This document shows, piece after piece, positions 16,426 to 24,741 of a DNA stretch of 64,000 nucleotides. The DNA is from Pedobacter ginsengisoli (GTDB lineage Bacteria; Bacteroidota; Bacteroidia; Sphingobacteriales; Sphingobacteriaceae), in the NCBI RefSeq assembly GCF_030244015.1, contig NZ_JASSYX010000001.1:310001-374000 (forward strand). The letters are read 5' to 3'. Each line of letters begins with the position of its first letter. Position 1 is the stretch's first letter. A program made the translations under genes and the position numbers. The notes beneath the pieces are model-generated. The model was given only the letters and a program-made list of their open reading frames with translations, had not been told where the DNA came from and ran no database searches.

Positions 16426-16433
16426 TATATTTG
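16403..16433 (+). promoter_or_regulatory. Promoter of the MocR-type regulator
   Basis: TTG (16403-16405), a 20-nt spacer and TATATTTG (16426-16433), an exact consensus match. It ends four bases before the ATG at 16438, so the message is leaderless or nearly so. Confidence 0.65.
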
Positions 16434-16437
16434 TGCT

Positions 16438-17874
16438 ATGGGTGCAGATTTTAGGTACAACGAGATCGCCAAAGGTATTGCGGGACAGATCAAAAGCGGG
16501 ATTTTAAAACCAGGGGAGCGTTTGCCTTCTCTGCGGGCTTTGTGCAGTGATTACGGTGTCAGTATGAATACTGCAAAAAGGGTGATGCTGGAACTTTCTG
16601 CACTGTCGCTGGTCGATTCAAAGCCGATGTCCGGTTATTTTGTGAACCGTCTGACTGAACAGCGGCTGCCATTGCCCGGGGTCAGCAGGCCCTCGCCGGT
16701 GGCCGGCGAAAAGGAACCCGGTGAGCTGATCAGTAAGGTTTACGCCAATATGGGGAATGAAAAGCTGACCCTTTTTTCCATTGGGATCCCTTCTGGTAAT
16801 CTGCTGCCTCTTTCCAAATTAAAGAAGGAAGTGTTATTGGCTACGCGGGTGCTGAGTGCGGGCGGTGCAGCTTATGAATCCCTGCAGGGAAATATTAAGC
16901 TGCGGAGAATGATTGCTTCCCGGTCGCTGGCCTGGGGCGGGAGCCTGCATGAGGATGACCTGATCACGACCAGCGGCGGCATGAATGCCTTGTCTTTTTG
17001 TATGATGGCCCTCGGGAAACCCGGTGATACGATTGCTCTGGAGAGCCCCTGCTATCCTGGTATTCTGCAGCTCGCGCTCAGCCTGGGGTTTAAGGTGCTC
17101 GAACTGCCTGTTCACCCGGAAACGGGGATAGCTGTAGATGCCCTGAAAAGCGTGATCGGTAAGGTGAGCATGTGCCTGCTCGTGCCCAATTTCAATACAC
17201 CGATGGGCAGCTGTATGCCCGATGAAAATAAAAAGGAAGTGGTGGAGTTGCTTGCCCGTCACCACGTCCCCCTGATCGAAGATGACATTTACGGTGATCT
17301 CTACTTTGGTACGCAGCGGCCAAAGTGCTGCAAGGCATTTGACACGACTGGTAATGTCTTGTGGTGTAGTTCTGTTTCCAAAAACCTGGCTCCGGGATAT
17401 CGTGTGGGCTGGGTGGCACCGGGCAGGTATAAGGACAAGCTGCTGAAACTGAAACTGGTCCATTCTATTTCTTCACCTGCTATCCAGCAGGAGGCTGTCG
17501 GTAATTTTCTGCGGACCGGCCGGTATGAAAATCACCTGCGTCAGCTTCGCCGGACTTTGCAGCACAATTATGAACTTTATGTACAGGCGATAGCCCGGTA
17601 TTTTCCGGAGGGAACAAAGACCAGCAGGCCTCAGGGCGGGCTGGCGCTCTGGGTAGAATTCCCTCCTGAAATTGATGTCAGTGAACTGTATGACCTGGCC
17701 ATTAAACAAGGGATCAGTATTGCCCCCGGCAGGATGTTTACTTTGCAGGACCAGTTTGAAAACTGTATGCGGCTTTGTTTTGGCCTGCCCTGGTCTGAGG
17801 AAATTGAGTTTAAACTTAAGGTGCTTGGGAACCTGGCAAAGATGGTTCGAAGGAAAAATTTTCACGATAATTGA
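16438..17874 (+). CDS. MocR-type regulator (GntR HTH fused to PLP aminotransferase)
   Basis: 478 residues. The N-terminal GntR winged helix (YNEIAKGIAGQIKSGILKPGERLPSLRALCSDYGVSMNTAKR in part, ~6-50) is joined by a linker to a fold-type I aminotransferase domain. Domain landmarks are the SSVSKNLAPGYRVGW motif, with Lys315 as the likely PLP-binding residue, and the PNFNTPMG stretch. It is a PLP- or amino-acid-responsive DNA-binding regulator, and the divergent DMT transporter is the likely target. No aminotransferase activity can be assumed. Confidence 0.92.
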   Translation: MGADFRYNEIAKGIAGQIKSGILKPGERLPSLRALCSDYGVSMNTAKRVMLELSALSLVDSKPMSGYFVNRLTEQRLPLPGVSRPSPVAGEKEPGELISKVYANMGNEKLTLFSIGIPSGNLLPLSKLKKEVLLATRVLSAGGAAYESLQGNIKLRRMIASRSLAWGGSLHEDDLITTSGGMNALSFCMMALGKPGDTIALESPCYPGILQLALSLGFKVLELPVHPETGIAVDALKSVIGKVSMCLLVPNFNTPMGSCMPDENKKEVVELLARHHVPLIEDDIYGDLYFGTQRPKCCKAFDTTGNVLWCSSVSKNLAPGYRVGWVAPGRYKDKLLKLKLVHSISSPAIQQEAVGNFLRTGRYENHLRQLRRTLQHNYELYVQAIARYFPEGTKTSRPQGGLALWVEFPPEIDVSELYDLAIKQGISIAPGRMFTLQDQFENCMRLCFGLPWSEEIEFKLKVLGNLAKMVRRKNFHDN

Positions 17875-17979
17875 TAATCAATTAAATAGGAGTTTGAATT
17901 GTAAGCTATTCTTGTTAGATTTAATCTAACGAAAAATACTTTAACGACTTTTAATAACGACTCATCCTAACCAAACAAC

Positions 17980-18510
17980 ATGAAAAAATACCTGATTATC
18001 CCGATTGTGTTTGTTTTTCTCACAGGCTGCTCAAAAAAAGACGCAGTGCCAACATCTGATCCGGAACCCGATCCGAAAACCTTAGACAGCATTGCAATAG
18101 ATAAGGGAGATACAAGTGAGCCTTACATTGGTGTGACGGATGTTTATGCTGACCTGGATACCAATAGTTACAAAGACCAGCCGAGGTTTAGCGGAACTTA
18201 CAAAGGCAAGTTACATTACCGGTACGGAAATTATTACGTGGAGGCTGTTTCGTGGGTGACTTTCCAGGATAATAAATATAACAGCAGCATAGGAAAGGGA
18301 ACTTTTGAATTAAAGCCCGGAAACGTGATCTCCTTTACAGACCACGGAGTCTATAAGACAGATTTTGATTGGGGGCTGATCCTTGCCCGAAAATACAGGT
18401 ATTTTGGAAAGGGAGATAGTCTTATTATGACAAAAGATCTCTCCTACCAGGGCTCAGGCGGGCTGCCGTCCTTTTATCAATACAGATTAAAGCTTGTCAG
18501 TACTGAATAA
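17980..18510 (+). CDS. Lipoprotein of unknown function
   Basis: 176 residues. Lipoprotein signal MKKYLIIPIVFVFLTGC with the lipobox Cys at 17, followed by a Pro/Asp-rich linker (SDPEPDPKTLDS). The rest is a predicted beta-rich domain without a recognised family. It is probably anchored to a membrane facing the periplasm. Confidence 0.65.
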   Translation: MKKYLIIPIVFVFLTGCSKKDAVPTSDPEPDPKTLDSIAIDKGDTSEPYIGVTDVYADLDTNSYKDQPRFSGTYKGKLHYRYGNYYVEAVSWVTFQDNKYNSSIGKGTFELKPGNVISFTDHGVYKTDFDWGLILARKYRYFGKGDSLIMTKDLSYQGSGGLPSFYQYRLKLVSTE

Positions 18511-18574
18511 TTTATTGTAACTGGGCGCGTTCCCAGGTTGTTAAAGCCTTTATAAAAGCCACGGCATTTTTTAT

Positions 18575-18582
18575 TATTTTTG
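18575..18582 (+). promoter_or_regulatory. -7 element before the methyltransferase gene
   Basis: TATTTTTG fits TAnnTTTG and ends 4 bases before the ATG at 18587. No TTG is seen at the usual distance. Confidence 0.35.
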
Positions 18583-18586
18583 CGGT

Positions 18587-19216
18587 ATGAATACTAAACA
18601 GGCTTACAACATCTGGGCTGCGCAATACGATACCAACGACAATAAAACACGTGACCTGGAGGGGCTGGCACTGAGGATTTCCCTCGCCAGTATTCCTTTC
18701 AATAAAGTATTGGAGATTGGCTGCGGGACTGGGAAGAATACGGAGTGGCTGATCGGGCGGGCAGCGCTGATCACGGCGGTCGATCTTTCCGACCAGATGC
18801 TGGCAAGGGCGAAAGACAAGATCACTTCCAACAGGGTACAGTTTAAGCAGGCAGACATTACCTCCCGCTGGAATTTTAGGGACGGTTTATACGATCTGGT
18901 GACTTTTAGCCTGGTGCTGGAACATATTGATAACCTGGATTATGTGTTCAATGAAGTTGCCAAATCACTAAATCCGGGTGGGTATGTGTACATCGGCGAA
19001 TTGCATCCGTTTAAACAGTACAGCGGTACTAAGGCCAGGTTTGATACTGCGGAAGGAAACCAGCAGGTGGTAGACTGTTTTAACCACAATGTATCTGACT
19101 TTATTCATGCAGGCAGGAAGCACGGATTGTCCCTGGTGGAGCTTGACGAGTATTTTGATGACAACAACAGAAGTGATATTCCAAGAATTTTGACCATCTT
19201 GCTAAAGAAAAAATAA
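18587..19216 (+). CDS. Class I SAM-dependent methyltransferase
   Basis: 209 residues. SAM-binding motif I is VLEIGCGTGKNTEWL (~43-57). The acidic residue of motif II is in ITAVDLSDQM, and later motifs are FKQADITSRW and LVTFSLVLEHI, then LNPGGYVYIGELHPF. The fold is that of UbiE/BioC-like small-molecule methyltransferases. The substrate is unknown. Confidence 0.88.
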   Translation: MNTKQAYNIWAAQYDTNDNKTRDLEGLALRISLASIPFNKVLEIGCGTGKNTEWLIGRAALITAVDLSDQMLARAKDKITSNRVQFKQADITSRWNFRDGLYDLVTFSLVLEHIDNLDYVFNEVAKSLNPGGYVYIGELHPFKQYSGTKARFDTAEGNQQVVDCFNHNVSDFIHAGRKHGLSLVELDEYFDDNNRSDIPRILTILLKKK

Positions 19217-19253
19217 ACATAATGTAATGATGTGCTGTAATCCCTCAACCAGA

Positions 19254-19751
19254 ATGAATAACAAGGAACAAAAACATTTGTCAATAAAAATGCTGGCTTT
19301 GGTTGTGTTGCTGGGAATGACTTTAAGCCCGTTTCAAAAAGCTATGGCCCAAACTGAAAAAAAGAATTCTGCTGCTGTATTGAATCATATCGCTGTTTAT
19401 GTGGCGGACCTGAAAGTGGCTACTGATTTTTATAAGCATGTATTTGACCTGGAGATCATCCCTGAGCCTTTTCATGATGGCAGGCATACCTGGTTTTCCA
19501 TCGGGCCTGCTGGTCACCTCCACATTATATCGGGTGCTAAGGCTGCTGCTGTACATGATAAAAATGAACACCTTTGCTTTAGTGTGGCTTCGATAGATGA
19601 GTTTATTGCCAAACTAAAGGCAATGAAAATCGATTTTGAGAATTGGGCCGGTGAAAAACAAGCGGTTACCAATAGAGCGGATCGCGTTAAGCAGATATAT
19701 TTCAAAGATCCTGACGGCCACTGGCTCGAGGTGAATGATGATCATAAATAA
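19254..19751 (+). CDS. Exported VOC (glyoxalase/dioxygenase fold) protein
   Basis: About 165 residues from the chosen ATG. A signal-peptide-like start (LSIKMLALVVLLGMTLS, with AMAQ as cut site) precedes one VOC domain: LNHIAVYVADLKVATDFYKH, then HTWFSIG, then FKDPDGHWLEV. Metal-ligand positions of the glyoxalase fold appear to be kept (H near the start, E near the end). ATG 19227 would add nine residues. The last 21 bases of the gene are repeated right after it with a 23-bp period. Confidence 0.78.
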   Translation: MNNKEQKHLSIKMLALVVLLGMTLSPFQKAMAQTEKKNSAAVLNHIAVYVADLKVATDFYKHVFDLEIIPEPFHDGRHTWFSIGPAGHLHIISGAKAAAVHDKNEHLCFSVASIDEFIAKLKAMKIDFENWAGEKQAVTNRADRVKQIYFKDPDGHWLEVNDDHK

Positions 19752-19774
19752 GAGTGAATGATGATCATAAATAA
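19731..19774. repeat. 23-bp tandem duplication of a gene 3' end
   Basis: The 21-base string 19731-19751 (codons V-N-D-D-H-K-stop) recurs exactly at 19754-19774. Confidence 0.9.
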
Positions 19775-19780
19775 ATAGAG

Positions 19781-20110
19781 ATGAGGTTTCTTTCTTTCCT
19801 ATGTGTGATGATGGTGCTGGTACTGAATTTTGTGCCTTGTGCTGATGCACATGAAACGGAGGAAGCTCAGACGGTAATGGCTGCTTCGCATGGACAGCAG
19901 GAATCGTCGTCACACACGGATGACTGTACCCCTTTTTGTCACTGTTCCTGCTGTGCGAGTACGGTTGTGGTTAAACTAACAGCATCGCCTGCGGTTCCGT
20001 TTAAAATATATAACTCTGCTTATATCCCTCATTTTGAGGGTAATTCTATGGATGTGAGCCTTCCAATCTTTCAGCCGCCAAAAGGATCTAATACTTTTCT
20101 TCGTCATTGA
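19781..20110 (+). CDS. DUF6660 family small secreted protein
   Basis: 109 residues. The signal peptide is MRFLSFLCVMMVLVLNFVPC. The mature part is rich in His and Cys (HETEEAQTV, SSHTDDCTPFCHCSCC), which suggests metal binding. Proteins of this family usually precede CusA/CzcA-type efflux genes in Bacteroidota, as here. It may act as a periplasmic metal sensor or chaperone, but that is inference. Its last two codons plus stop (CGT CAT TGA) belong to the first unit of a 22-23 bp repeat array. Confidence 0.7.
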   Translation: MRFLSFLCVMMVLVLNFVPCADAHETEEAQTVMAASHGQQESSSHTDDCTPFCHCSCCASTVVVKLTASPAVPFKIYNSAYIPHFEGNSMDVSLPIFQPPKGSNTFLRH

Positions 20111-20182
20111 GGGGTGCTTTTAACCGTCGTGAGAGGTACTTTTAACCGTCATTGAGAGACATTTTTAACCGTCATTGCGAGG
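20092..20182. repeat. 22-23 bp tandem array starting in the DUF6660 stop region
   Basis: Four units start at 20092, 20115, 20137 and 20160 (23, 22, 23, 23 bp), each near TACTTTTAACCGTCATTGAG. The first unit is the coding end including TGA. The last unit merges into the left arm of the palindrome at 20170. Confidence 0.75.
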
Positions 20183-20231
20183 TACGAAGCAATCTCATTA
20201 AGTTGGGATTGCTTCGTACCTCGCAATGACG
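20170..20231. repeat. REP-like palindrome, copy 1
   Basis: Perfect 25-bp inverted repeat: left arm 20170-20194 begins CGTCATTGCGAGGTACGAAG, right arm 20207-20231 is its exact complement, with a 12-nt loop. A second copy with the same arms lies at 58585-58647. Confidence 0.9.
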
Positions 20232-20346
20232 GAGTATATCAACGGTATCAGACAGAGTGTATCAAAGGGTATCAGACGGCGTGTGCCAACGGTATCAGAC
20301 AGAGTGCATCAACGATATTAGACGGAGTGTATCAACGGTATTATTT
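20232..20346. repeat. Five-unit 23-24 bp tandem array before cusA
   Basis: Units start at 20232, 20255, 20279, 20302 and 20325, each near GAGTGTATCAACGGTATCAG. The array fills the space between the palindrome and the CusA-TolC start codon at 20364. Confidence 0.8.
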
Positions 20347-20363
20347 CATTTGTAACACATAAT

Positions 20364-23300
20364 ATGTTAGATAAAATCATTGGGTTTTCCATAAAGAATA
20401 AACTCATTATTGGTATTATGGTGCTGGCGCTGATCATTTGGGGTGCCTATTCTGTTCAGCAGCTGCCAATAGATGCGGTTCCCGATATTACCAATAACCA
20501 GGTTCAGATCATTACGGTTTCTCCGAGCAACAGTGCTGAGGATATTGAACGGTTCGTGACCTTTCCGGTGGAGCAGACCATGGCTACCATTCCGGATATT
20601 GTTGAGGTGAGGTCTTTCAGCCGCTTCGGCTTATCGGTTGTAACGGTGGTATTCAAAGAGGATGTGAAGATCTACTGGGCGAGGCAGCAGGTTGCTGAAC
20701 GGCTTACTGAAGCAAGCAAAGCGCTCCCTGATGGTATGGGTACGCCTGAAATGGCTCCGCTTACCACTGGCCTGGGAGAGATTTACCAGTATGTGATCCA
20801 TACCAAAAAGGGGTATGAAAAAAAATATAACGCTACTGATTTGCGGACCATCCAGGACTGGATCGTGCGCAGACAGTTGCTTGGTGTTGCCGGCGTTGCC
20901 GATGTGAGCAGTTTTGGAGGTTTGCTGAAGCAATATGAAATTGCTTTGAACCCTGACCGGCTGAAGAGCATGAGCATCAGCATCGCGGATGTATTCAATG
21001 CGCTAAAAAAGAACAACCAAAACACCGGAGGTGCCTATATTGACAAGAAGCCCAACGCCTACTTTATCCGGACTGATGGTTTGATCAGGGATGTAAAGGA
21101 CATTGAGAATATTGTCGTACGGACCAATCAGAACAGCACTCCGGTATTGATCCGTAATGTTGCTGAGGTAAGGATCGGCGCTGCTACCAGGTACGGAGCC
21201 ATGACCAGAAATAATGAGGGTGAAGTTGTGGGGGCGATTGTGCTGATGCTTAAGGGGGCCAATTCCTCCGAGGTCATTGCCAAAGTGAAGGAACGGATGG
21301 CCCAGATTGAAAAGACATTGCCTGAAGGCGTGGTCATTGAGGCTTTCCTGGACAGGACTAAACTGGTAGACAATGCCATCAGTACCGTAACGAGAAATCT
21401 GGCGGAGGGCGCGCTGATCGTCATCTTTGTTCTGGTCCTGCTGCTGGGCAATTTAAGGGCTGGCCTTATTGTGGCGTCGGTAATTCCGCTTGCCATGCTG
21501 TTTGCCGTTTGCCTGATGAATGTATTTGGGGTAAGCGGCAATCTGATGAGCTTGGGTGCAATTGATTTTGGCCTCATTGTGGACGGGGCGGTAATTATTG
21601 TAGAGGCCACACTGCACCATTTGGGCCTGAGAAAAAACAGGAATGTTTTATCACAGCAGGAAATGGATACGGAGGTCTATCAGGCTTCATCGGCCATCAG
21701 GAACAGCGCCGCTTTTGGCGAACTGATCATTCTGATCGTTTATCTGCCGATCCTGGCGTTGGTTGGTATAGAAGGTAAGATGTTCAGACCCATGGCACAG
21801 ACGGTGACATTTGCGATTATCGGTGCATTTATCCTCTCGCTTACTTATGTGCCCATGATGAGTGCATTGTTCCTGAGCAGGAAGAATATACAGAAAGTGA
21901 CGGTATCCGAGCGGATCATCGGTTTTTTTCAGCGATTGTACGATCCGGCACTCCGGTTTGCACTAAGGGCTAAAGGCTTTGTGGTCGCTCTTGCTGTCGG
22001 CCTTTTCATCACCTGCCTGCTGATCTTTAACCGGATGGGCGCTGAATTTATTCCTACACTGGAGGAAGGCGATTTTGCTGTCGAAACCAGGGTGCTTACG
22101 GGAAGCAGCTTATCCCAGACCATTGAAGCGGCCTCCCGTTCAGCTAAAGTACTAAAGGAAAATTTCCCGGAAGTGCTGGAGGTGGTCGGTAAGATCGGCT
22201 CCGCTGAAATTCCTACAGATCCTATGTCTGTTGAAGCTTGTGACCTCATCATCATCCTGAAAGATAAACAGGACTGGACCAGTGCCCGGGACCGTGAAGA
22301 ACTGGCTGGTAAAATGCAGGAGAAGCTGGAACAATCTGTCCCCGGTGTGACCTATGGTTTTCAGCAGCCGATACAGATGCGTTTTAATGAGCTGATGACG
22401 GGAGCAAGGCAGGATGTGGTGATCAAGATCTATGGTGAGGATCTGGGCAAACTGAGCGGATATGCTGCACGGATTGGAGCCATCGCACGCAAAATTTCCG
22501 GGGCTGAAGATGTATATGTTGAACAGGTTTCCGGTTTGCCGCAGGTGGTGGTCAGGTTTAACCGCGATAAGATTGCCCAGTTTGGCCTCAATATCGAAGA
22601 CATCAACACGGCAATCCGCACTGGTTTTGCTGGTGAGGTGGCGGGTTTGGTATTTGAAGGGGAAAAGCGGTTTGATCTGGTGGTGAGGCTCGAGCAAGGT
22701 GAAAGGGAATCGCTTGAAGACATCAAAAAGGTATATGTGTCTACGCCTTCTGGTCAGCAGATCCCGCTGGAACAGCTGGCCGATGTGGCGTTTAAAGAGG
22801 GGCCTAACCAGATCCAGCGTGACGACGCCAAGCGCCGGATCATTGTTGGTTTTAATGTGCGCGGCCGTGATGTGGAGGGGATTGTAAAGGAAGCCAGGCA
22901 GGCCATCGACCAGCAGATCAAATTTGAACCGGGGTATTACCCGACTTATGGCGGCACTTTTGAAAACCTGCAGGCTGCCAATCTGCGGCTTAGTATTGCT
23001 GTGCCTGTGGCTTTATTGCTGATCTTTTTCCTGTTGTACCTCACGTTTTCTTCGGTAAAACAGGCTTTACTCATTTTTACAGCGATTCCGCTTTCCGCCG
23101 TCGGCGGCATCATTGCACTTTGGCTAAGGGGAATGCCGTTTAGCATTTCTGCCGGAGTCGGTTTTATTGCCTTATTTGGCGTAGCCGTTCTCAATGGAAT
23201 TGTACTGATTGCTGAATTCAATAAATTAAAAAAAGAAGGATTAACAGATATGACTGCTATTGTTAAAAAAGGAACAGCTGTTCGGCTGAGACCTGTGATC

Positions 23301-24731
23301 ATGACTGCTTTAGTTGCCTCCCTTGGATTTTTGCCCATGGCGCTGTCCGGAGGAAGCGGGGCAGAAGTGCAAAAGCCATTGGCTACGGTGGTTATCGGTG
23401 GCCTGCTTACTGCAACATTGCTGACTTTACTTGTACTTCCTGTGCTTTACATCTGGTCTGAAAAGCTCAAGCCTGCATCTAAACCAACAGTCCTGCTCTT
23501 GATTTTTACTTCAATGATCTGGTCTGGCAGCGCCGGGGCGCAGGCAAAACCGCTTTCTCTGAAGACGGCCGTCGAACTGGGATTAAAGAATAATCCGGGT
23601 ATTGCGGTTTCCGAACTGGAGATCAGCATGCTGAAACAACAGAAACGGGCTGCGGTGGAAGTTTCAAAAACAGAATTGGGGCTGTTGTACGGGCAATACA
23701 ACAGCGTGATAAAGAATGACAACAACTTCACAGTTTCACAGACCATTCCTTTTCCCTCTGTATTTGGTGCCTATGCTGCCCTCGGCAATGCACAGGTTAA
23801 AGGTGGTGAACTGAAATCTGACGTCACTAAAAATGAATTGATCTATCAGATCAGACAATCTTATCTGAACCTCCAGTATCTGTATCAGCTGAGGCAGTTA
23901 CTGCTGAAGCAGGACAGCATCAGTAAGGGCTTTCTCAAGGTTGCCGCCTTGCGGTATAAGACCGGGGAAGGAACTATGCTCGAGCAGACCTCTGCGGCAA
24001 CGCAGCAAAATGAACTGACCAACCAGCTTACATTGAATGCGTCCAATATTAAGATCTATTCCGCTAAACTGTCTGCATTACTCGGGTTGAAGGAGGAAGT
24101 CATTATTGCAGATCAGGAACTGAAAGAGGAGATATTGACTCCTGCGGACCTGACCAGTGCCCTGCAGCACAACCCTTCACTGGCACTGGCCAGACAACAA
24201 ATTGAAATTTCTGAAAAACAGCGCAAGCTGGAAGCGGGGAAAGCGCTGCCTGACATTACCATCGGTTATTTTAACCAGTCTCTGACGGGAACTCAGGAGG
24301 TAAACGGACAACCGGTATTTTTTGACCGTTCCAAACGGTTTCAGGGCTTTAACGTCGGTCTTTCACTGCCTTTGTTCTTTGGAAACCATACCGCTAAAAT
24401 CAAGGCGGCGGCAGTCAGCAAGCAGATCGCGGCAGGTAATTTAGAGGCCCAGCAGCAAAAATTTCAGGGCGAGTACCAGCAATGGCTGCAGGAATACCTT
24501 AAGAATAAGGCCAGCATAGCTTATTATAAATCTTCTGCCCTGCCAAACGCGGTATTGATATTGAAAACCAGCAGGATCGCTTATGATAAAGGGGAGATGA
24601 GTTACCATGATTTTTTGCTAAGCATGAAACAGGCCGGCGCTATTGAAGAAAATTACCTGATGGCTATACTGCAAAATAACCAAAGTGTCTATATGCTGGA
24701 ATACCTGAATGGTGAAAATAACTCTTATTAA
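20364..24731 (+). CDS. CusA/CzcA-type RND metal efflux pump fused to a TolC-like outer-membrane factor
   Basis: 1455 residues. Residues ~1-1035 form a complete heavy-metal RND pump: first membrane helix IIGIMVLALIIWGAYSVQQLPIDAVPDITNNQVQI in part, porter domains, LGAIDFGLIVDGAVIIVEA in helix 4, and a second six-helix block ending LLTATLLTLLVLPVLYIW. A signal-like segment (TVLLLIFTSMIWSGSAGAQA, ~1042-1065) leads into a TolC-like repeat domain (~1066-1455). The pump should expel divalent or monovalent metal cations. The adaptor and a P1B ATPase follow, in the same direction. Such fusions are known in Bacteroidota. Confidence 0.93.
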   Translation: MLDKIIGFSIKNKLIIGIMVLALIIWGAYSVQQLPIDAVPDITNNQVQIITVSPSNSAEDIERFVTFPVEQTMATIPDIVEVRSFSRFGLSVVTVVFKEDVKIYWARQQVAERLTEASKALPDGMGTPEMAPLTTGLGEIYQYVIHTKKGYEKKYNATDLRTIQDWIVRRQLLGVAGVADVSSFGGLLKQYEIALNPDRLKSMSISIADVFNALKKNNQNTGGAYIDKKPNAYFIRTDGLIRDVKDIENIVVRTNQNSTPVLIRNVAEVRIGAATRYGAMTRNNEGEVVGAIVLMLKGANSSEVIAKVKERMAQIEKTLPEGVVIEAFLDRTKLVDNAISTVTRNLAEGALIVIFVLVLLLGNLRAGLIVASVIPLAMLFAVCLMNVFGVSGNLMSLGAIDFGLIVDGAVIIVEATLHHLGLRKNRNVLSQQEMDTEVYQASSAIRNSAAFGELIILIVYLPILALVGIEGKMFRPMAQTVTFAIIGAFILSLTYVPMMSALFLSRKNIQKVTVSERIIGFFQRLYDPALRFALRAKGFVVALAVGLFITCLLIFNRMGAEFIPTLEEGDFAVETRVLTGSSLSQTIEAASRSAKVLKENFPEVLEVVGKIGSAEIPTDPMSVEACDLIIILKDKQDWTSARDREELAGKMQEKLEQSVPGVTYGFQQPIQMRFNELMTGARQDVVIKIYGEDLGKLSGYAARIGAIARKISGAEDVYVEQVSGLPQVVVRFNRDKIAQFGLNIEDINTAIRTGFAGEVAGLVFEGEKRFDLVVRLEQGERESLEDIKKVYVSTPSGQQIPLEQLADVAFKEGPNQIQRDDAKRRIIVGFNVRGRDVEGIVKEARQAIDQQIKFEPGYYPTYGGTFENLQAANLRLSIAVPVALLLIFFLLYLTFSSVKQALLIFTAIPLSAVGGIIALWLRGMPFSISAGVGFIALFGVAVLNGIVLIAEFNKLKKEGLTDMTAIVKKGTAVRLRPVIMTALVASLGFLPMALSGGSGAEVQKPLATVVIGGLLTATLLTLLVLPVLYIWSEKLKPASKPTVLLLIFTSMIWSGSAGAQAKPLSLKTAVELGLKNNPGIAVSELEISMLKQQKRAAVEVSKTELGLLYGQYNSVIKNDNNFTVSQTIPFPSVFGAYAALGNAQVKGGELKSDVTKNELIYQIRQSYLNLQYLYQLRQLLLKQDSISKGFLKVAALRYKTGEGTMLEQTSAATQQNELTNQLTLNASNIKIYSAKLSALLGLKEEVIIADQELKEEILTPADLTSALQHNPSLALARQQIEISEKQRKLEAGKALPDITIGYFNQSLTGTQEVNGQPVFFDRSKRFQGFNVGLSLPLFFGNHTAKIKAAAVSKQIAAGNLEAQQQKFQGEYQQWLQEYLKNKASIAYYKSSALPNAVLILKTSRIAYDKGEMSYHDFLLSMKQAGAIEENYLMAILQNNQSVYMLEYLNGENNSY

Positions 24732-24741
24732 CAATAAATAG

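Noticed and set aside
20092..20346. Possible CRISPR array
   Set aside because: The units repeat directly with no unique spacers, the units drift in sequence, and no cas genes are near.
22152..22697. 181-aa frame on the minus strand
   Set aside because: Lies inside the RND pump gene; composition is that of a shadow frame.
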